From assembly GCA_035547835.1 (NCBI GenBank), contig DASZTW010000011.1:23585-87584 (forward strand): 64,000 nt of DNA, written 5' to 3'. Under the pieces are notes generated by a model. It was given only the letters and a program-made list of their open reading frames with translations, ran no database searches and was not told where the DNA came from. Of the stretch, positions 25,776 through 33,816 are shown piece by piece (positions within the stretch are counted from its first letter, which is position 1; each line of letters begins with the position of its first letter). The stretch comes from Acidimicrobiales bacterium (GTDB lineage Bacteria; Actinomycetota; Acidimicrobiia; Acidimicrobiales; Iamiaceae). Both the position numbers and the translations under genes were made by a program.

Positions 25776-25973
25776 TCCGCGGTGTGGCCCGACTGAAGTC
25801 CGCGTGGGCCTGCAGCAGTCTTGGTGGGACCCCCGAACGACAGGAGGTCCGCCTGCGACGGGTCGGCCATGCCGCACTCGGCGCTCGCGTGGATGTTCGC
25901 CGGCCCGGTCTCGAGGCTGCCTACGGAGGAGTTGCCCTCCGACCTGGCGCGGCGCCGTCCCCAGCGGCTGGGG

Positions 25974-26627
25974 TCACCAGGTGTCGTGGTGGATCACGCG
26001 GTCGAGGGCGCGGCGGGGGCCCGGCTTGAAGTCGGTGCCGATGGTGTGGGCGACGGGGATCAGCGCGGCTTGGCACACGTCGTCGGGCAGGCCCAGCAGC
26101 TCGGCGGTGTCGCGCTCATGCAGCAGGTGGAGCGAGGTCCAGCAGGTGCCCAGGCCACGGGCGCGCGCCGCCAACATGAAGTTCCACACCGCGGGCATGA
26201 TCGAGCCCCACACCCCGGCTTGCATGGCAGGCGGGGCGTTGTCGAGCCGCCCGGTGATGCAGGGGATCACCAGCACCGGTACTTCGCCCATGTGCTCGGC
26301 GAGGTAGGTGGCCGAGTCGATGACCCGCTTGGTGGCCGCCACGTAGTCGGGGTCGTCGGCCGGCAGCGCATCAGTGACCGCGTCGGGGTTGCCGTAGAAC
26401 ATCTGGAACGCCTCGCGGTACCACTCGCCGAGCTGGCGCCGCTTGGCTTCGTCGGTCACCACCACGAAGTGCCAGCCTTGCGAGTTCGACCCGGTGGGCG
26501 CTTGCGTGGCGAGCTCGATGCACTCGCGGATCAGCGCCGGATCCACCGGTCGGGAGAGGTCGAGCCGCTTGCGCACGGCGCGGGTGGTCGACAGCAACTC
26601 GTCGGGCGTGAGGTCGAGCGTTGCCAT
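25974..26627 (-). CDS. Nitroreductase-family flavoprotein
   Basis: A 217-residue FMN-dependent nitroreductase-fold oxidoreductase. Features are STTRAVRKRLDLSRPVD at the FMN-phosphate site, QAPTGSNSQGWHFVVVTD, and ARARGLGTCWTSLHLL with GLPDDVCQAALIPVAH in the second half. The physiological substrate is unknown. A GAGGAA Shine-Dalgarno precedes the ATG at 26627. Family alternatives include F420-independent nitroreductases and dehydropteridine-like enzymes. Confidence 0.88.
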   Translation of the reverse strand: MATLDLTPDELLSTTRAVRKRLDLSRPVDPALIRECIELATQAPTGSNSQGWHFVVVTDEAKRRQLGEWYREAFQMFYGNPDAVTDALPADDPDYVAATKRVIDSATYLAEHMGEVPVLVIPCITGRLDNAPPAMQAGVWGSIMPAVWNFMLAARARGLGTCWTSLHLLHERDTAELLGLPDDVCQAALIPVAHTIGTDFKPGPRRALDRVIHHDTW

Positions 26628-26810
26628 GGTGGGTTCCTCGCAGTTCGTCGGCGATCGCCCGAGCATGCTCGCAGGTTCGCCCCCCGGCCGTCTCGCCATC
26701 CCCGGCTGCGTCGGGGCGGCGGCGAGCTCGCCGCCCGACCGTGTCCCGCCGTTTGCTTCCGATTCGTGCAGCAGTGGCGACGGACGCGGCCCGATGAGGT
26801 GGGGGTGGGG

Positions 26811-28034
26811 TCAGGGCACGGCGACGGACCGCACGTGCGACGCGGCCACGGCGAGTTTTGCCGCCTCGAGCGCACTGGCCCACGACACCTCGGCGAGGTG
26901 GCCAGGCGCGGCCATCTGGTCGCCGCACACGAACACGTCGTCGCCTCGGTCGACCGCGGGCCGGTCACGCCAAGTGTGTCCCGGCAGGTCGAGCGCGCCT
27001 GAGCGGTGCTCCACCACCGACCTACGCCGCCAGACCTCCCGGTCGCGCCAGCCGCCGAACGTGTCGTCGAGCAGCCCCTCGAGCGTGGCCACCCCGTCGG
27101 CGAGCGCCACGCCTGGCTCCAATCCCACCAGCAGCTGCACCAGTTCGTCGCGGTCGGGTGCCAGGTCGGGCAGGACCGACGTGACGCGGGTGGCGAAGCC
27201 GGCGAGGTCGAGGTCGACGACCGCACTCGGGTCGTCCCAACGATGGCGGAGGCCGACGTCGAGCAGGGCCGTGCGCGTCCCTCGCGGCGCGAGCTCGTCG
27301 TCGCCGAGCAGGCGCGCGGCCGACTGGGCGCCGACCCCCACGATGACGGGTCCACTGCTGGGCAGCTCGGCCACGTGCTCGCCGGTCTGGATGAGCACGC
27401 CACGGTCGCGCGCCGCTGCGGCGAGGCTGGCCACCAGCGCGGACCAACCGCCGGCCACGTAGCGCGCCACCGGCTTGGCGTGCAGGGCGATCTGCTCGAA
27501 GCGGTCGGCCACGAACCTGGCCGACAGCCGACCGGGGTCGGCGTCGAAGGTCAACACGCCAGCGGCCCCCCACAGCGCGGCGACGGTCTCGTCGGGCAGG
27601 AAGCTGCTGGTCCACTCGCGGAACGACTGGTCGACCGGTGCGCTGGCGAGATGCTGACGGAAGCGGGGGAGCTGGCGGGCCAACGGCGGCATGACCCGCC
27701 GGCGACCCTGCCAGCGAAAGCGGGCCCGTACCGTGCTCGGCGTGACGACCGGGGGCAGGAGGTCGTGGTCGACGAGCCAGGTCCACAGGCCAGTGGTGGT
27801 GTAGAGCGCGTGCGGGCCAAGGTTGGCGATCCACGGTCCCGGAGTGGAGCGGGCCGTCCCGCCCAGGCCCGCGTGGGCCTCGACGAGTCGCACACTCGAC
27901 GCGCCGGCGTCGACAGCTGCGATGCTCGCGATCAGCCCGGCGAGGCCGCCGCCGACCACGGTGATGGGTGCCGGAGCGGAACCGCCCGTGCGGCGGAGGT
28001 GGGTCACGTTGTCGGAGGAGTTCGCGGTGGTCAT
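26811..28034 (-). CDS. FAD-dependent amine-oxidase-family protein
   Basis: A 407-residue flavoprotein. The FAD-binding motif is ITVVGGGLAGLIASIAAVDAG followed by LVEAHAGLGGTARS, and the C-terminal FAD motif is DDVFVCGDQMAAPGHLAEVSWASALEAA. Overall similarity is to protoporphyrinogen oxidase, phytoene desaturase and HpnE-like enzymes; I cannot assign the substrate. An AGGA Shine-Dalgarno precedes the ATG. It is divergent from an ECF sigma-factor gene, with a perfect 35-bp palindrome in the 51-bp gap, which suggests that the two are regulated together. Confidence 0.82.
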   Translation of the reverse strand: MTTANSSDNVTHLRRTGGSAPAPITVVGGGLAGLIASIAAVDAGASSVRLVEAHAGLGGTARSTPGPWIANLGPHALYTTTGLWTWLVDHDLLPPVVTPSTVRARFRWQGRRRVMPPLARQLPRFRQHLASAPVDQSFREWTSSFLPDETVAALWGAAGVLTFDADPGRLSARFVADRFEQIALHAKPVARYVAGGWSALVASLAAAARDRGVLIQTGEHVAELPSSGPVIVGVGAQSAARLLGDDELAPRGTRTALLDVGLRHRWDDPSAVVDLDLAGFATRVTSVLPDLAPDRDELVQLLVGLEPGVALADGVATLEGLLDDTFGGWRDREVWRRRSVVEHRSGALDLPGHTWRDRPAVDRGDDVFVCGDQMAAPGHLAEVSWASALEAAKLAVAASHVRSVAVP

Positions 28035-28041
28035 GTCCTGT

Positions 28042-28076
28042 AGAGGGAGGGAACCTTTCAAAGGTTCCCTCCCTCT
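28042..28076. promoter_or_regulatory. Perfect 35-bp palindrome between flavoprotein and sigma-factor genes
   Basis: The arm AGAGGGAGGGAACCTTT (28042-28058) is followed by a single C and its exact reverse complement (28060-28076). The palindrome fills most of the 51-bp gap between the divergent starts, 7 bp from one and 9 bp from the other. A terminator is not expected between divergent genes, so it is more likely an operator, a cruciform or an mRNA hairpin controlling translation. GGGAACC in each arm resembles ECF-type -35 boxes, but I could not find a matching -10. Confidence 0.8.
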
Positions 28077-28085
28077 TTGGTCGTG

Positions 28086-28616
28086 ATGGACGAGCCCGCC
28101 GGCGGCTGGGAGCCGCTGATCCGCCGCGCCGGTCGCGGCGATCCGCTCGCGCAGGACCGTCTGGTCCGGGTGCTGAGCCCGTACGTCGCGCGCGTCTGTG
28201 GCGCGATCGCGCTGCAGCACGGCGACGACGCCATGCAGGAGACGTTCATCGCGATCCTCCGTGGTGTCGGCGGGGTGCGGCACCCGGCCGCGTTCCCCGG
28301 TTGGGTGCGGCGGATCGCGGTGCGCGAGTCGATTCGGGTTGCGCAGCGCGCCACGAAAGTCGTGCCCATAGACCCCGAGGCGCCCGGCTTCGCCGAGTCC
28401 GCCGCCGCCGCAACGCTGCCCGACCCCTCGACGGTGCTCGACGTGCGCGCCACGCTGGCCGCGCTGCAACCGGCACACCGCGCCATCCTCGTGTTGCGCG
28501 ACCTCGAAGGTTGGACCGAGGAGCAAGTCGCCGAAGTGCTCGACATCGCGCCCGGCACGGCCAAGTCGCGCCTCCATCGGGCTCGCACTGCGTTCTCCAG
28601 GAGGTGGACGGCATGA
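28086..28616 (+). CDS. ECF-type RNA polymerase sigma factor
   Basis: A 176-residue sigma-70-family protein with region 2 (LIRRAGRGDPLAQDRLVRVL through DAMQETFIAILRGVGG, then FPGWVRRIAVRESIRVAQR) and region 4 (LAALQPAHRAILVLRDLEGWTEEQVAEVLDIAPGTAKSRLHRAR). There is no anti-sigma-factor gene beside it; instead an SRPBCC protein gene overlaps its stop. The ATG at 28086 has no Shine-Dalgarno, and a 35-bp palindrome ends 9 nt before it. GTG at 28083 is an equally possible start. Confidence 0.9.
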   Translation: MDEPAGGWEPLIRRAGRGDPLAQDRLVRVLSPYVARVCGAIALQHGDDAMQETFIAILRGVGGVRHPAAFPGWVRRIAVRESIRVAQRATKVVPIDPEAPGFAESAAAATLPDPSTVLDVRATLAALQPAHRAILVLRDLEGWTEEQVAEVLDIAPGTAKSRLHRARTAFSRRWTA

Positions 28617-29101
28617 CCGACACGAGCGACGCGCACGTCGGCTGGCCGTCGGCCGAGCTCGACGCCATCGCCCGGCTGCGGGTGATCGAGGCGGCCAACC
28701 CGTTCGTGGCAGCAGCCGAAGGCGTGGTCGACGCGCCGTTCGACGACGTGTGGACGTGGATCAGTGACCTCGAGCGCTCGGTCCCGGAGTTCGACGGGTC
28801 GGTGAGCCGCATCCGGATCAACCGGCGCGACGGCGCCGACCTGGCGATCTCTGCGTGGTCGGGGAAGGTGCCCGTCCCGCTGCCGTTGCGGGCCCGCCTC
28901 GAAGAGGGCTTCTGCCTCATGCAGGGTCGCGGTCGTATCTATCTCGTGGGGATGGCGGCCGTAGCCGAGGGCGACCGCACCCGCGTGCGCCACGTCGAGG
29001 GCGTCCCGCTGCCGGGGATCGGCCGTCTCGCGCGGGCCGCGGTGCAGCGCGAGGTTCGCCACGACCTGAAGGGCATGATCCGTCACTTCGCCAGGGGTTG
29101 A
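28613..29101 (+). CDS. SRPBCC (START/Bet v1-like) protein
   Basis: A 162-residue protein of the polyketide-cyclase/dehydrase superfamily: AAAEGVVDAPFDDVWTWISDLERSVPEFDGSVSRIRI is the typical N-terminal strand-helix-strand, and the C-terminal helix is PGIGRLARAAVQREVRHDLKGMIRHF. Such folds bind hydrophobic ligands. Its ATG overlaps the sigma-factor stop and has an AGGAGG site, so the two are co-expressed. It may sense a ligand for the sigma factor or act with the divergent flavoprotein; both are guesses. Confidence 0.82.
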   Translation: MTDTSDAHVGWPSAELDAIARLRVIEAANPFVAAAEGVVDAPFDDVWTWISDLERSVPEFDGSVSRIRINRRDGADLAISAWSGKVPVPLPLRARLEEGFCLMQGRGRIYLVGMAAVAEGDRTRVRHVEGVPLPGIGRLARAAVQREVRHDLKGMIRHFARG

Positions 29102-29152
29102 GCTCGGCGTTCGCGGCGTGGCCGTGGGTTGGGCGGAAATCCGGCCCTCGCC

Positions 29153-29158
29153 TAGCCT
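29153..29158 (+). promoter_or_regulatory. TAGCCT -10-like box before pccB
   Basis: TAGCCT ends 6 nt before the ATG at 29165, with no Shine-Dalgarno, consistent with a leaderless carboxylase transcript. Confidence 0.5.
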
Positions 29159-29164
29159 GCGAAC

Positions 29165-30721
29165 ATGCCCGAACACCCCATCGCCGAGCGGCTGGTGCAG
29201 CTCAAAGAACGCAAAGCCGAAGCGCAGCAGCCCGGCTCGGAGCGTGCGGTGGCCCGCCAGCACGAGCGCGGCAAGATGCTCGCCCGCGAGCGCATCGAGT
29301 ACCTGCTCGACGACGGATCGTTCAACGAGCTCGACCTCCTCGCCCGCCACCGTGCGCCCGAGGGCGCGCTGGCCGAGCGGCCCTACACCGACGGCGTCAT
29401 CACCGGCTGGGGCACCATCGACGGTCGCAAGGTGTTCGTGTTCTCGCAGGACTTCACGGTGTTCGGCGGGGCGCTCGGCGAGGTCTTCGCCGAGAAGATC
29501 CACAAGATGATGGATCTGGCACTCAAGGTGGGCGCACCGGTCATCGGCCTCAACGACGGCGCGGGCGCCCGCATCCAGGAAGGGCCGGTCAGCCTGGCCA
29601 GCTACGGCGGCATCTTCTACCGCAACGTGCAGGCGTCGGGTGTGACGCCGCAGATCAGCGTGATCCTCGGCCCCTGCGCGGGCGGCGCGGTGTACAGCCC
29701 GGCCATGACCGACTTCATCTTCATGGTCCGCGAGTCGAGCCACATGTTCATCACTGGTCCCGATGTCGTGAAGACCGTGACCGGCGAGGAAGTCACCCTC
29801 GAGGAGCTCGGTGGCGCCATGAGCCACGCCACCAAGTCAGGCGTGGCGACGTTCGTGTCCGACGACGAGAAGTCGTGCCTCGACGATGTGCGCTTCTTGT
29901 TCAGCTACCTGCCCTCCAACAACTTGGAGGAGCCGCCGCACTTCGCGTCGTCTGACGACCCGAACCGCCTGTGCCCCGAGCTGATCGACCTGATGCCGGC
30001 CAGCCCCAACATCCCCTACGACATGAAGACGGTCGTCGAATCGGTGGTCGACGACGGCGAGTACTTCGAGTACTTCCCCCACTGGGCCGGTTCGATCGTG
30101 TGCGCGTTCGCCCGGCTCGACGGCCACCCCGTCGGCATCGTCGGGAACCAGCCGATGATGCTCGCCGGCGTGCTCGACATCGAGAGCTCCGAGAAGGCCG
30201 CCCGCTTCGTCCGCACATGCGACGCGTTCAACATCCCGCTGGTGACGTTCGTCGACGTGCCCGGCTTCCTGCCCGGCGTCGACCAGGAGTACGGCGGCAT
30301 CATCCGTCACGGGGCCAAGCTGCTGTACAGCTACTGCGAGTCGACCGTGCCGCGGATCCAGGTCATCACCCGCAAGGCGTACGGCGGCGCCTACGTCGTG
30401 ATGAACTCCAAGTCGATCGGCGCCGACCTCGCGTTCGCGTGGCCGTCTGCCGAGCTGGCGGTCATGGGCCCCCAAGGCGCGGTGGAGATCGTGTACCGCA
30501 AGGAGCTGGAGGCCGCCGATGACCCGGAGGCCAGGCGCGCCGAGCTGGTCGACGAGTACACGGAGAAGTTCTGCAACCCTTACGTGGCGGCCGAGCGAGG
30601 GTTCGTCGACGACGTGATCGACCCGGCCGAGACCCGCGTACGTCTCATCAACGGGCTCGAGCTGCTGCGCTCCAAGCGCGAGGAGCTCCCCAAGCGCAAG
30701 CACGGGAACGTCCCGCTGTGA
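29165..30721 (+). CDS. Propionyl/acyl-CoA carboxylase beta subunit
   Basis: A 518-residue carboxyltransferase subunit, full length for the family. It carries VITGWGTIDGRKVFVFSQDFTVFGGALGE, the acyl-CoA/oxyanion motif NDGAGARIQEG, GPCAGGAVYSPAMTDF, and in the C-terminal half DVPGFLPGVDQEYGGIIRHGAKLL and TRKAYGGAYVVMNSKSIGADL. It probably converts propionyl-CoA to methylmalonyl-CoA together with a biotin-carrying alpha subunit encoded elsewhere. The epsilon-subunit gene follows with a GTGA overlap. It is the canonical counterpart to the degenerate AccD-like protein of the FAS-II operon. Confidence 0.94.
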   Translation: MPEHPIAERLVQLKERKAEAQQPGSERAVARQHERGKMLARERIEYLLDDGSFNELDLLARHRAPEGALAERPYTDGVITGWGTIDGRKVFVFSQDFTVFGGALGEVFAEKIHKMMDLALKVGAPVIGLNDGAGARIQEGPVSLASYGGIFYRNVQASGVTPQISVILGPCAGGAVYSPAMTDFIFMVRESSHMFITGPDVVKTVTGEEVTLEELGGAMSHATKSGVATFVSDDEKSCLDDVRFLFSYLPSNNLEEPPHFASSDDPNRLCPELIDLMPASPNIPYDMKTVVESVVDDGEYFEYFPHWAGSIVCAFARLDGHPVGIVGNQPMMLAGVLDIESSEKAARFVRTCDAFNIPLVTFVDVPGFLPGVDQEYGGIIRHGAKLLYSYCESTVPRIQVITRKAYGGAYVVMNSKSIGADLAFAWPSAELAVMGPQGAVEIVYRKELEAADDPEARRAELVDEYTEKFCNPYVAAERGFVDDVIDPAETRVRLINGLELLRSKREELPKRKHGNVPL

Positions 30722-30954
30722 CCCCGCCCGCTTCGGCGGACTCGACGTCGTCGAGCGCGGGCTCGGCCTCGCCGGTGGTCCACCACGTGGCGCCCGAGCC
30801 GACCGACGAGGAGATGGCCGCGATCGTCGCCGCGTTGGAGGTCGCCACCGAGCGTCCCGTCATGGCCGCGGCTCCCGAGCCCCCGCCCCGCTGGCGGTTC
30901 TCCGGCCGCTGGTGGACCAAGCCCATCCCCGTCCGCCGCGACCGCCCCTTCTGA
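30718..30954 (+). CDS. Acyl-CoA carboxylase epsilon subunit
   Basis: A 78-residue small subunit. The conserved pattern PEPTDEEMAAIVAALE is followed by a short linker and a Trp/Arg-rich tail (WRFSGRWWTKP). In actinobacterial carboxylases the epsilon peptide stabilises the alpha-beta complex. GTG start overlaps the beta-subunit stop, which supports the assignment despite low sequence conservation. Confidence 0.8.
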   Translation: MTPPASADSTSSSAGSASPVVHHVAPEPTDEEMAAIVAALEVATERPVMAAAPEPPPRWRFSGRWWTKPIPVRRDRPF

Positions 30955-31055
30955 CCGTCCGGCCCTCGCCGCTCCAAGCGCCCATTTCCGGGGCAGGTGA
31001 CAGCGCCCCCGGGGGCACGCTTGGGCGCCCAGAACACCGGTCGGTGGACGATCGG

Positions 31056-31061
31056 TAGGGT
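31056..31061 (+). promoter_or_regulatory. TAGGGT -10-like box before phosphoesterase gene
   Basis: TAGGGT ends 7 nt before the GTG at 31069 and decides that start over possible codons further upstream. Confidence 0.5.
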
Positions 31062-31068
31062 CGCTGCC

Positions 31069-32109
31069 GTGGCGCAGCGCGAACACGTGGAACACGTACC
31101 GCCGTCGGGGCCGGAGCTCACCACGGTCGGCACTCACGAAGCGGTGATCCACGACGGGACCAGTGTTCGTCGCTACGACGGGCTCGCGCCGGACACCGAG
31201 TACGAGATCGAGGGGTTCACGTTCCGCACCTTGCCGGAACCGGGGGAGCTGCTCGCCACGTTCGCGACGGTGAACGACGTGCACTTCGGCGAAGTCGAGG
31301 CCGGGCTCATCGAGGGTTCCGACGTGGGCCCGACGTTCCGGTCCGCGCCCGGCGAGGAGCCGTATCCCGAGTTGATGAACCGGTGCGCGGTGGCCGAGAT
31401 CGCCGCGCTCGACCCGCCGGCGGTCATCGTCAAGGGCGACCTCACCAGCACCGGCACGGTCGAGGAGTACGACCGGTTCCGGGAGGTCTACGAGCCCGCG
31501 TTCGGCGAGCGGCTCACGTACGTGCGGGGCAACCACGAGAGCTACTACGACACGGACCTCGGCGCGATCCCGCACCAGGAAGTGGTGCTGCCAGGCGTGC
31601 GGATCGCGCTGCTCGACACGTCACGCCAGCGCGCACCGGGTGGCGGGGTCGACCGCGACCAGCTCGACTGGCTCGACGACATGGCGTCGGCGAGCGACCG
31701 GCCGGTGATCGTGATGGGTCACCACCACCTCTGGGATCCGAGCCACACCGAACGACCCGCGGACTACTTCGGCATCCGCCCCGACGACTCCATCGCGCTG
31801 GTCGACCTGGTGGCCGGCCGACCGTCGATCATCGGCTACTTCGCCGGCCACACCCACCGCAACCGGGTGCGGCGCTTCGCGGTCACCGGCGACGTGCCGT
31901 GGGTCGAGGTGGCGTCGGTCAAGGAGTACCCGGGGACTTGGGCGGAGTACCGGGTGTACGACGGCGGCGTGCTGCAGATCCACCGCCGGATCTCCGACCC
32001 GGAAGCGTTGGCGTGGACCGAGAAGACCAAAGGCATGTACGCCGGGCTGTACCACGACTACGCCTTCGGTCAGCTCCCCGACCGCTGCTTCGCCTTCGGC
32101 CTTCGCTGA
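31069..32109 (+). CDS. Calcineurin-like metallophosphoesterase
   Basis: A 346-residue metallophosphoesterase. The metal-binding motifs run in order: VNDVHFGE, VKGDLTSTG, YVRGNHES, VIVMGHHHLW and YFAGHTHRN. An N-terminal stretch of about 60 residues (THEAVIHDGTSVRRYDGLAPDTEYEIEGFTFRT) looks like a fibronectin-III-type domain, as in purple-acid-phosphatase-like enzymes. There is no signal peptide with this start, so it should be cytoplasmic. The substrate is unknown; a cyclic-nucleotide or glycerophosphodiester phosphodiesterase is possible. Its 3' end overlaps a convergent gene by 40 bp. Confidence 0.85.
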   Translation: MAQREHVEHVPPSGPELTTVGTHEAVIHDGTSVRRYDGLAPDTEYEIEGFTFRTLPEPGELLATFATVNDVHFGEVEAGLIEGSDVGPTFRSAPGEEPYPELMNRCAVAEIAALDPPAVIVKGDLTSTGTVEEYDRFREVYEPAFGERLTYVRGNHESYYDTDLGAIPHQEVVLPGVRIALLDTSRQRAPGGGVDRDQLDWLDDMASASDRPVIVMGHHHLWDPSHTERPADYFGIRPDDSIALVDLVAGRPSIIGYFAGHTHRNRVRRFAVTGDVPWVEVASVKEYPGTWAEYRVYDGGVLQIHRRISDPEALAWTEKTKGMYAGLYHDYAFGQLPDRCFAFGLR

Positions 32110-32588
32110 CCGGCGAGCGCGTTGACGCTCGGGTGGACCACGACTTCGGGGTTGGTCACCACATAGGGCCGGAGGGCGGCCCACACACGTCGCAGCGGGA
32201 AATAACCGCCGCCGACCGCGACCGTGCGACCCGCCGCGTCCTGCACCACGAGCGTGGCGCCGCCCCGCCAGGCAGAGCCGGGGTTGAGACCCACCAGCCG
32301 GACCCGGTCCATGGACAGGATCTGGCTGCCGTCGCGCTGCAGGACCCGCACCGCGAGCCGCTCGCGGTCGATCGCCACTTCGCCCCACCACGCCACCAGC
32401 GTGACGAGGCCACACAGCACCGTGAGCGCCAACGCGCCGGTCGACTGGTCGCTGTGGGACACGAGCGTGGTGGCGCCGAGGACACCCGCTGCGACCGTGA
32501 GGATCGGCATCAGCACCCGCAGCCACAAGTGGCCGCGGATCCGGACCGGCGCCGCCAATGGCTCGTCGTGGTCGTGGGGGCCGCTCAC
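32070..32588 (-). CDS. Two-helix membrane protein with PH-like domain (predicted)
   Basis: A 172-residue protein. Two hydrophobic helices at about 22-44 (LWLRVLMPILTVAAGVLGATTLV) and 50-68 are followed by a beta-rich domain (VAIDRERLAVRVLQRDGSQILSMDRVRLVGL) that resembles bacterial PH-like domains. The function is unknown. The GTG start lies 23 bp from the divergent CoA-transferase start. Its 3' end overlaps the phosphoesterase gene by 40 bp. Confidence 0.7.
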   Translation of the reverse strand: MSGPHDHDEPLAAPVRIRGHLWLRVLMPILTVAAGVLGATTLVSHSDQSTGALALTVLCGLVTLVAWWGEVAIDRERLAVRVLQRDGSQILSMDRVRLVGLNPGSAWRGGATLVVQDAAGRTVAVGGGYFPLRRVWAALRPYVVTNPEVVVHPSVNALAGQRRPKAKQRSGS

Positions 32589-32595
32589 CGCACCG

Positions 32596-32601
32596 ACGCT
32601 A
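32596..32601 (-). promoter_or_regulatory. TAGCGT -10-like box, minus strand of a shared promoter
   Basis: On the minus strand TAGCGT ends 7 nt before the GTG at 32588. It shares the base pairs 32600-32601 with the plus-strand TACCGT box of the divergent gene. Confidence 0.5.
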
Positions 32602-32605
32602 CCGT
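32600..32605 (+). promoter_or_regulatory. TACCGT -10-like box, plus strand of a shared promoter
   Basis: TACCGT ends 6 nt before the GTG at 32612 and overlaps the minus-strand box by two base pairs. The whole intergenic gap is 23 bp. Confidence 0.5.
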
Positions 32606-32611
32606 CGGTGC

Positions 32612-33796
32612 GTGCCCGACCCCCATCGACCAGCGGACCTGCCCGGTGATCCTTCGCCGATCGGCTCTGGACCGTTGCCGCTCGCCGACCTGCGCGTCAT
32701 CGACTGCTCGACCGTGCTCGCGGGCCCCCACTGCGCTCGCTACCTCGGCGATTTCGGCGCCGACGTGATCAAGGTCGAGCGTCTCGACGGCGGTGACACG
32801 ACGCGAGCGATGGGGTGGCGCGATCCGGCGGACGACGTCACGCTCTGGTGGAAGTACCTCGGTCGGAACAAGCGGACGATCTCGCTCGACTTGAAGGACC
32901 CCGACGACCTTGCCGTGATGCGTGCCCTGTGTGCTCGGGCGCACGTGCTGGTGGAGAACTTCCGCCCCGGCACCCTCGAACGCCTCGGCTTGGCGCCCGA
33001 CACGCTGCTGGCGACGAACCCCAAGCTGGTGGTCGTGCGCGTCACGGGGTTCGGCCAGACCGGCCCGTACGCGGGGCGCGCCGGGTTCGCGACGCTGGCC
33101 GAGGCGATGTCCGGCTTTGCGGCCGTCAACGGCGAACCCGACGGTGCGCCGCTGCTCCCCCCGATCGCGCTCACCGACGAGGTCACGGGGCTGGCCGCGG
33201 CGTTTGCCACGATGGTGGCGCTGCACTCCGGCAAGGGCCAGGTCGTCGATGTCAACCTGCTCGAGTCGCTGGCGCAGCTCATGGGACCGGTCGTCGCGGC
33301 CCACCACCAGACCGGTTGGTTGCAGGAGCGACTCGGATCGGGCATCCCGTATTCGGTTCCTCGCGGCACGTATCGCACCGCTGACGGCCACTGGGTGGCG
33401 GTGTCGACGTCGGCCGAGTCGGTGGCCGGCCGGGTGATGGAGCTGGTTGGGGCCGGCGACGATCCGCGCTTTGCCGACTTCGCGGGCCGCGTCGCCCACC
33501 GCCACGAAGTCGACGACTTGGTGGCGGCCTGGATCGGCGCACGGCCGATGACCGAGGTGCTCGCGGCGTTCGACGGGGCGAGTGCGGCGATCGCGCCGGT
33601 GTACTCGGCTGCCGACTACGCGGCCGACGCGCACGTAGTGGCCCGAGGCGCCATCGTCGACGTGGACGGGATGCCCCAACCCGAGGTGATCGCCCGGCTC
33701 TCGGCGACCCCGGGGCGGGTCCGCTGGGCCGGCCGGCCGCTCGACGCCGACGCCGACGAGGTGCGCGGCGAGGTGGCCACGCCGCGGTCCGACTGA
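32612..33796 (+). CDS. Family III CoA transferase (CaiB/BaiF)
   Basis: A 394-residue CoA transferase. Motifs are LRVIDCSTVLAGPHCARYLGDFGADVIKVE at the N-terminus, GRNKRTISLDLKDP, VENFRPGTLERLGL, RVTGFGQTGPY and GKGQVVDVNLLESLAQLMGP. In well-studied members such as formyl-CoA transferase the catalytic residue after this last motif is Asp; here Glu (LLES) appears to align with it. The CoA donor and acceptor are unknown. A role in carboxylate activation for the ethylmalonyl-CoA route is conceivable but not shown by neighbours. Confidence 0.88.
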   Translation: MPDPHRPADLPGDPSPIGSGPLPLADLRVIDCSTVLAGPHCARYLGDFGADVIKVERLDGGDTTRAMGWRDPADDVTLWWKYLGRNKRTISLDLKDPDDLAVMRALCARAHVLVENFRPGTLERLGLAPDTLLATNPKLVVVRVTGFGQTGPYAGRAGFATLAEAMSGFAAVNGEPDGAPLLPPIALTDEVTGLAAAFATMVALHSGKGQVVDVNLLESLAQLMGPVVAAHHQTGWLQERLGSGIPYSVPRGTYRTADGHWVAVSTSAESVAGRVMELVGAGDDPRFADFAGRVAHRHEVDDLVAAWIGARPMTEVLAAFDGASAAIAPVYSAADYAADAHVVARGAIVDVDGMPQPEVIARLSATPGRVRWAGRPLDADADEVRGEVATPRSD

Positions 33797-33816
33797 TCGC
33801 CCCGCGGTCGGCCCCA

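Noticed and set aside
25707..25973. Remnant of a transposase or small gene in the convergent gap
   Set aside because: The minus-strand frame here is open for about 65 codons but shows no motif I can name and no inverted terminal repeats.
28050..28087. ECF-type promoter within the 35-bp palindrome (GGAACC as -35)
   Set aside because: No -10 motif lies at a proper spacing; the nearest CGTGAT is about 26 bp away.
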